From Acidimicrobiales bacterium (GTDB lineage: Bacteria; Actinomycetota; Acidimicrobiia; Acidimicrobiales; Ilumatobacteraceae): 8,064 nucleotides of DNA. The notes under the pieces are model-generated. The model made no database searches. It had not been told where the DNA came from and saw only the letters and a program-made list of their open reading frames with translations. The stretch covers positions 1 through 8,064 of the forward strand of contig JAURNB010000090.1 in the NCBI GenBank assembly GCA_030830415.1, given 5' to 3'. Positions 6,259 through 8,064 of this stretch are shown in pieces (the first letter of the stretch is position 1; each line of letters starts with the position of its first letter). The position numbers and the translations under genes were made by a program.

Positions 6259-7065
6259 CTATTTGCTGTCGGCTGGCTTCTCTGCCATACGCCGAGCGGC
6301 GTCGGCATAATGCAAAGGCGTCGGAAGCCCATGAAGAGAAGCTCCACCGTCAACACAGAGGGTTTGACCCGTGACGAAACGTGCTTCATCGCTACAAAAG
6401 AAGTAAGCAGCTTTCGCAATATCTTCACTTGCTCCCATGTGTCGCACTGGGGTGAGTTCAGTGAGCGCCTGAATGGCGTAGTCGACCTTAAACACACGAG
6501 CCGTCATAGGTGTTTCAATGAGCCCAGCTGCCACACAGTTGAACCTGACGCCTTTGGGGCCATATTCAACTGCGGCGATTTTCGTGGCGTATTCAACACC
6601 AGCTTTGGAACTTCCATATGCTGCCAAACCAATAGCGGGGCTATGCGCTGTTTGAGAAGAGATTGACAGAAATGCACCACCCCCAGAAGCAGCCATCGAG
6701 TTACCGAAATGCTGCATGCAGTAAATGGCGCCAGTGAATTGAACGGCTTGCATTGCCACAAGTTTCTCGGGAGTCAGTTCGGCAATGGGCGTGCTTTGCT
6801 CGTAACCAGCACAGTTCACAGCTATGTCGATACGTCCGAAGTCTTTCTCGACATTTTGGATGAGTGCTGCTACTTCGTCGTTGTTGGTGATGTCGCATTG
6901 GTAGCCCTTCCCACCTACTGCGCTTGCCGCTGCATTCACCACATCAATACGACGAGCCGCAATGGCGATTTGGGCTCCTTCGCGATGGAATCGTTGAACG
7001 ATGGCTTCACCGAAACCTGAATGTCCGCCGATGACAACTGCAACTTTTCCTGTTAATGCACCCAT
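6259..7065 (-). CDS. Short-chain dehydrogenase/reductase (classical SDR)
   Basis: A cytosolic NAD(P)-dependent oxidoreductase of 268 residues, the usual classical-SDR length plus a short tail. The cofactor loop is GGHSGFG (13-19, a variant of TGxxxGxG), then AARR (36-39) after strand two, where Arg in place of an acidic residue hints at NADP(H). Also present are CDIT (57-60), NCAG (84-87), the catalytic Ser137 in SISSQ, and YGSSK (Tyr150, Lys154). The end has FVTGQTLCVDGG (230-241) and a polar extension. Start ATG 7065 is supported by AAGGAG just upstream; the frame stays open to 7284, but that stretch overlaps the phosphatase gene and is not protein-like. It has no mycofactocin-type insertion. 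It sits 61 bp behind the phosphatase and 5 nt before the GMC gene, suggesting paired oxidation/reduction steps on one substrate. Confidence 0.92.
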   Translation of the reverse strand: MGALTGKVAVVIGGHSGFGEAIVQRFHREGAQIAIAARRIDVVNAAASAVGGKGYQCDITNNDEVAALIQNVEKDFGRIDIAVNCAGYEQSTPIAELTPEKLVAMQAVQFTGAIYCMQHFGNSMAASGGGAFLSISSQTAHSPAIGLAAYGSSKAGVEYATKIAAVEYGPKGVRFNCVAAGLIETPMTARVFKVDYAIQALTELTPVRHMGASEDIAKAAYFFCSDEARFVTGQTLCVDGGASLHGLPTPLHYADAARRMAEKPADSK

Positions 7066-7126
7066 TGCGCTCCTTGTGTTTTCGCATGCCGCGATGAGGC
7101 ACATCATAAACCAACGAGGCAGATTG

Positions 7127-7777
7127 CTATTGAATACCCAACAAGTGACCAGTGTCGTTGTAGCGCACAAGCTTCCAGCGACCCGGGCGAACATGAACAA
7201 TCTCCGTGACAGAAGTGTTGACCGTGTGCACTTCGAATTCGCCAGTTGGGGCTGCGCGCAATGCATACCGCAAGCAAGTGTCAATCACTCCTGCATGACA
7301 TGAGATCACAATGGTTTCCCCTGGATGCGCATCGACCACACGACGCAATGCCGACCCCACACGCAGTTGGAAAGCCGCCACCGTTTCCCCGCCTGGATAC
7401 GTTTCGTCATAGGGGTCGGTTTCCCAGTTGCGATGTCCAAACTTTTCCAGGAAGTCGCCATATGGCATGCCATCGCACATTGGGCCTGGGTCGTGCTCAC
7501 CAAACTCGGGGTCTGTGAGGAGAGGTGGGTTGCCTATCCCGTGGGCAATCAATTGAGCGGTTTCTTGAGCACGAGCGAAATGGCTCGCAATGAACACAGT
7601 GGGAACAAGCGTGCCGGGAACTTGTTCGTTCTCGAAAGCAAATCGCTTCCCCAATGCAGCAGCCTGACGACGACCTAGTTCAGACAGACCGTTACATGTG
7701 CGGAATCCGCCAATGATTTTGTCGACAGCTACCTGTGACTCACCGTGTCGAATGAGAATGACACGCGTTGAACTCAT
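7127..7777 (-). CDS. Histidine phosphatase (phosphoglycerate mutase-like)
   Basis: A 216-residue member of the histidine phosphatase superfamily, which removes phosphate through a phosphohistidine. LIRHGES holds the nucleophile His11 with Arg10, and SELGRRQAAALG (32-43) is typical. ASHFARAQETAQLI (64-77) supplies the second Arg (Arg69). FGEHDPGPMCDG (92-103) carries the acid region (Glu91 or Glu94), and SCHAGVI (159-165) gives the second His161. The usual SHGGV is changed to CHAGV, a modest variation. The start at ATG 7777 is chosen because it overlaps the TGA of the upstream VWA gene (ATGA) and falls right before the RHG strand; an earlier start would add 15 residues inside that gene. The substrate is unknown; close coupling to the VWA protein suggests a shared function. 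Confidence 0.92.
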   Translation of the reverse strand: MSSTRVILIRHGESQVAVDKIIGGFRTCNGLSELGRRQAAALGKRFAFENEQVPGTLVPTVFIASHFARAQETAQLIAHGIGNPPLLTDPEFGEHDPGPMCDGMPYGDFLEKFGHRNWETDPYDETYPGGETVAAFQLRVGSALRRVVDAHPGETIVISCHAGVIDTCLRYALRAAPTGEFEVHTVNTSVTEIVHVRPGRWKLVRYNDTGHLLGIQ

Positions 7778-8064
7778 ACCAACTTCTCGACGAAGGCCTC
7801 GAGCTGGCGCAGGTTGCGGCACTCATAAACACCATCGGTATGGTTTCCGTACTCGCCAACAATGGAGTCGCCCGTATTCCAGTAGGAACGTGGCTCGGGG
7901 TTCAACCAGTACACGCTTTTGGCGTTCTTTTTGATTTCTTTTACCACCCAGCTCTGTGCCGCGTGATAGTTGTTGCGGGCATCGCCGAGCAATAGCACCG
8001 TGGTCTTGGCATTCACATCGCGGCCGTACTTTTCCCAGAACACTTCAAATGCGTGGCCATAGTC
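7774..8064 (-). CDS. CoxE-like VWA-domain protein, C-terminal part (cut by window edge)
   Basis: The last 96 residues of a protein that enters from the right edge. DYGHAFEVFWEKYGRDV is followed by TTVLLLGDARNN (a core VWA strand ending in the acidic metal-site loop), a helix WVVKEIKKNAK, and the diagnostic SVYWLNPEPRSYWNTGDS. It ends in a helix reading LRQLEAFVEKLV. WLNPEP followed by a C-terminal Leu-rich helix is typical of the CoxE/VWA proteins usually encoded beside MoxR-type AAA ATPases, which act together as chaperone-like maturation factors. A MoxR gene would be expected beyond the right edge. Its TGA overlaps the phosphatase ATG. The N-terminus and the main metal-binding DxSxS motif are outside the window. 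Confidence 0.85.
   Translation of the reverse strand, partial: DYGHAFEVFWEKYGRDVNAKTTVLLLGDARNNYHAAQSWVVKEIKKNAKSVYWLNPEPRSYWNTGDSIVGEYGNHTDGVYECRNLRQLEAFVEKLV

Noticed and set aside
6259..7065. Mycofactocin-dependent SDR
   Set aside because: The roughly 25-residue insertion typical of that subgroup is absent near the cofactor loop; it fits a plain classical SDR.
7107..7112. TATGAT on the minus strand as a -10 box for the SDR operon
   Set aside because: A good -10 match in the 61-bp gap, but no acceptable -35 at 16-18 bp, so it is not supported enough to annotate.
7066..7284. 73-residue extension of the SDR upstream of ATG 7065
   Set aside because: It overlaps the histidine phosphatase in another frame, is not SDR-like, and a clear AAGGAG precedes ATG 7065.

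Overview
The window reads as an ordinary chromosomal segment of a free-living bacterium, most likely an actinomycete (Actinomycetota, perhaps an Acidimicrobiia-like lineage). I infer this from the style of metX and its SAM riboswitch, the lone SURF1 gene, the CoxE-type VWA / histidine-phosphatase pair, and moderate GC with mixed GTG/ATG starts. No rRNA, tRNA, CRISPR array, insertion sequence or phage gene is visible. The taxonomic call is inference only.

Left block (1-2421, minus strand): a SAM riboswitch of the SAM-I/SAM-IV clan (2297-2421) precedes metX (homoserine O-acyltransferase, 1059-2252). Closely packed behind metX are a single-pass membrane protein of unknown function (681-1049), a 74-residue unknown protein (432-656) and the N-terminal half of an EamA/DMT-type transporter that leaves the window at base 1. 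The gaps are 9 and 24 nt, followed by a 1-nt stop/start overlap. The whole set is probably one transcript, so SAM may control the three unassigned genes together with metX.

Middle block (2467-4508): a bacterial SET-domain protein lysine methyltransferase homologue is divergent from metX. A DUF4262 protein is convergent with it (19-bp overlap) and nearly back-to-back with a SURF1-type cytochrome oxidase assembly factor. The SURF1 gene in turn overlaps tail-to-tail with the next minus-strand gene. The only sizeable non-coding stretch in the window is the 214 bp between the metX and SET start codons, and most of it is the riboswitch.

Right block (4450-8064, minus strand, transcribed right to left): the C-terminal end of a CoxE-like VWA protein, a histidine phosphatase coupled to it by an ATGA overlap, then after 61 bp an SDR oxidoreductase, a GMC-type FAD oxidoreductase and a 123-residue unknown protein. 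The SDR and GMC enzymes look like consecutive alcohol/carbonyl redox steps of one pathway, substrate unknown. The most interesting points are the unusual riboswitch with a possible anti-Shine-Dalgarno segment, the SAM-consuming SET enzyme sharing its regulatory region, and the GMC enzyme with Gln at the usual second catalytic position. I see no convincing new defence or mobile system.
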